From Wyeomyia smithii (taxonomy: Eukaryota; Arthropoda; Insecta; Diptera; Culicidae): a stretch of 64,000 nucleotides of DNA. Position numbers and translations under genes: made by a program. This document shows, piece by piece, positions 63,860 through 64,000 of the stretch. The notes beneath the pieces are model-generated. The model was not told the DNA's origin, searched no databases, and saw only the letters and a list, made by a program, of their open reading frames with translations. The stretch is taken from the NCBI RefSeq assembly GCF_029784165.1, contig NC_073695.1, positions 11,073,786-11,137,785 of the forward strand, in the 5' to 3' direction. Position 1 is the stretch's first letter; the number at the start of each line of letters is the position of its first letter.

Positions 63860-64000
63860 CCTTTTTTAAAAATCTAATTTCTTCACACATTCAAGACGAC
63901 AATATTTATTACTATCTGTCAAAATTTGGTGATGGTTAAATGAAAAACAAAAAAGTTATAGACGTCAGAATTTTTTTTTGTGTTTTTTCTGTTATTGTTA
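63860..64000 (-). repeat. fragment of the dispersed repeat also inside the SINE-like insert
   Basis: The minus strand of about 63928-63965 matches 62455-62500 (CATAACTTTTTTGTTTTTCA and ACCATCACCAA). The copy runs off the window edge. Confidence 0.5.

Overview
The window reads as intergenic and intronic DNA of a dipteran insect, most likely a mosquito (Culicidae). It is AT-rich, has spliced genes, and is packed with transposable elements of types common in mosquito genomes: LOA-, I- and RTE-like LINEs with EN/RT/RNase H domains, Tc1/mariner, pogo, hAT-like and piggyBac-like DNA elements, many foldback MITEs, and a degenerate 'CTTCCGG' repeat. The mosquito assignment is inference from TE content; the species cannot be read from the sequence.

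Only one host gene is recognised with confidence: an extended short-chain dehydrogenase (3beta-HSD / SDR42E-like) on the minus strand at 54568-55969. Three exons have splice sites that keep frame, and the 5' exon is missing from the window.

Layout: 1-5 kb, unannotated DNA with a 1 kb hairpin (3350-4400). 4.9-5.9 kb, degenerate tandem repeat. 6.2-9.8 kb, copies of a TIR-bearing repeat, one holding a three-copy array with histone-type 3' stem-loops. 10-14 kb, unassigned DNA. 14.04-16.14 kb, a 9-bp minisatellite with higher-order structure. 16.9-19.1 kb, a long-TIR element, a foldback element and a Tc1/mariner relic. 21.5-22.5 kb, a second mariner-like relic. 23.7-24.6 kb, a 5'-truncated LINE with a 19-bp target duplication. 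24.9-32.2 kb, a degraded RTE-like LINE split by a complete LOA-like LINE (25395-30918, 12-bp target duplication) and by a foldback element. 32.5-33.5 kb, a minus-strand jockey-like RT relic. 33.9-35.6 kb, another RTE-like relic.

The most striking structure is at 35613-52164. Terminal inverted repeats enclose a decayed, intron-bearing DDE-type transposase gene of a poorly characterised family (DUF7869-like). Its predicted first intron holds an I-clade LINE and a nearly pure (ATT)n array of about 4.4 kb. A complete pogo-like element (47687-50862, TA duplication) sits at the end of its second exon. If the model is right, one roughly 4 kb transposon has grown to 16.5 kb by nested insertion and microsatellite expansion.

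52.6-53.2 kb holds a piggyBac-like MITE inside another MITE. 57.2-59.3 kb holds a hAT-like element with a second one inside it, each with its own 8-bp target duplication. 59.9-61.35 kb is an inverted copy of the 6-9 kb repeat. 61.6-63.0 kb is a mariner relic interrupted by a tRNA-derived SINE-like insertion that itself carries a palindrome. The right end has an I-like LINE fragment and a hammerhead-ribozyme-like motif. Nearly all long open frames without a domain assignment are shadows of simple repeats or chance.
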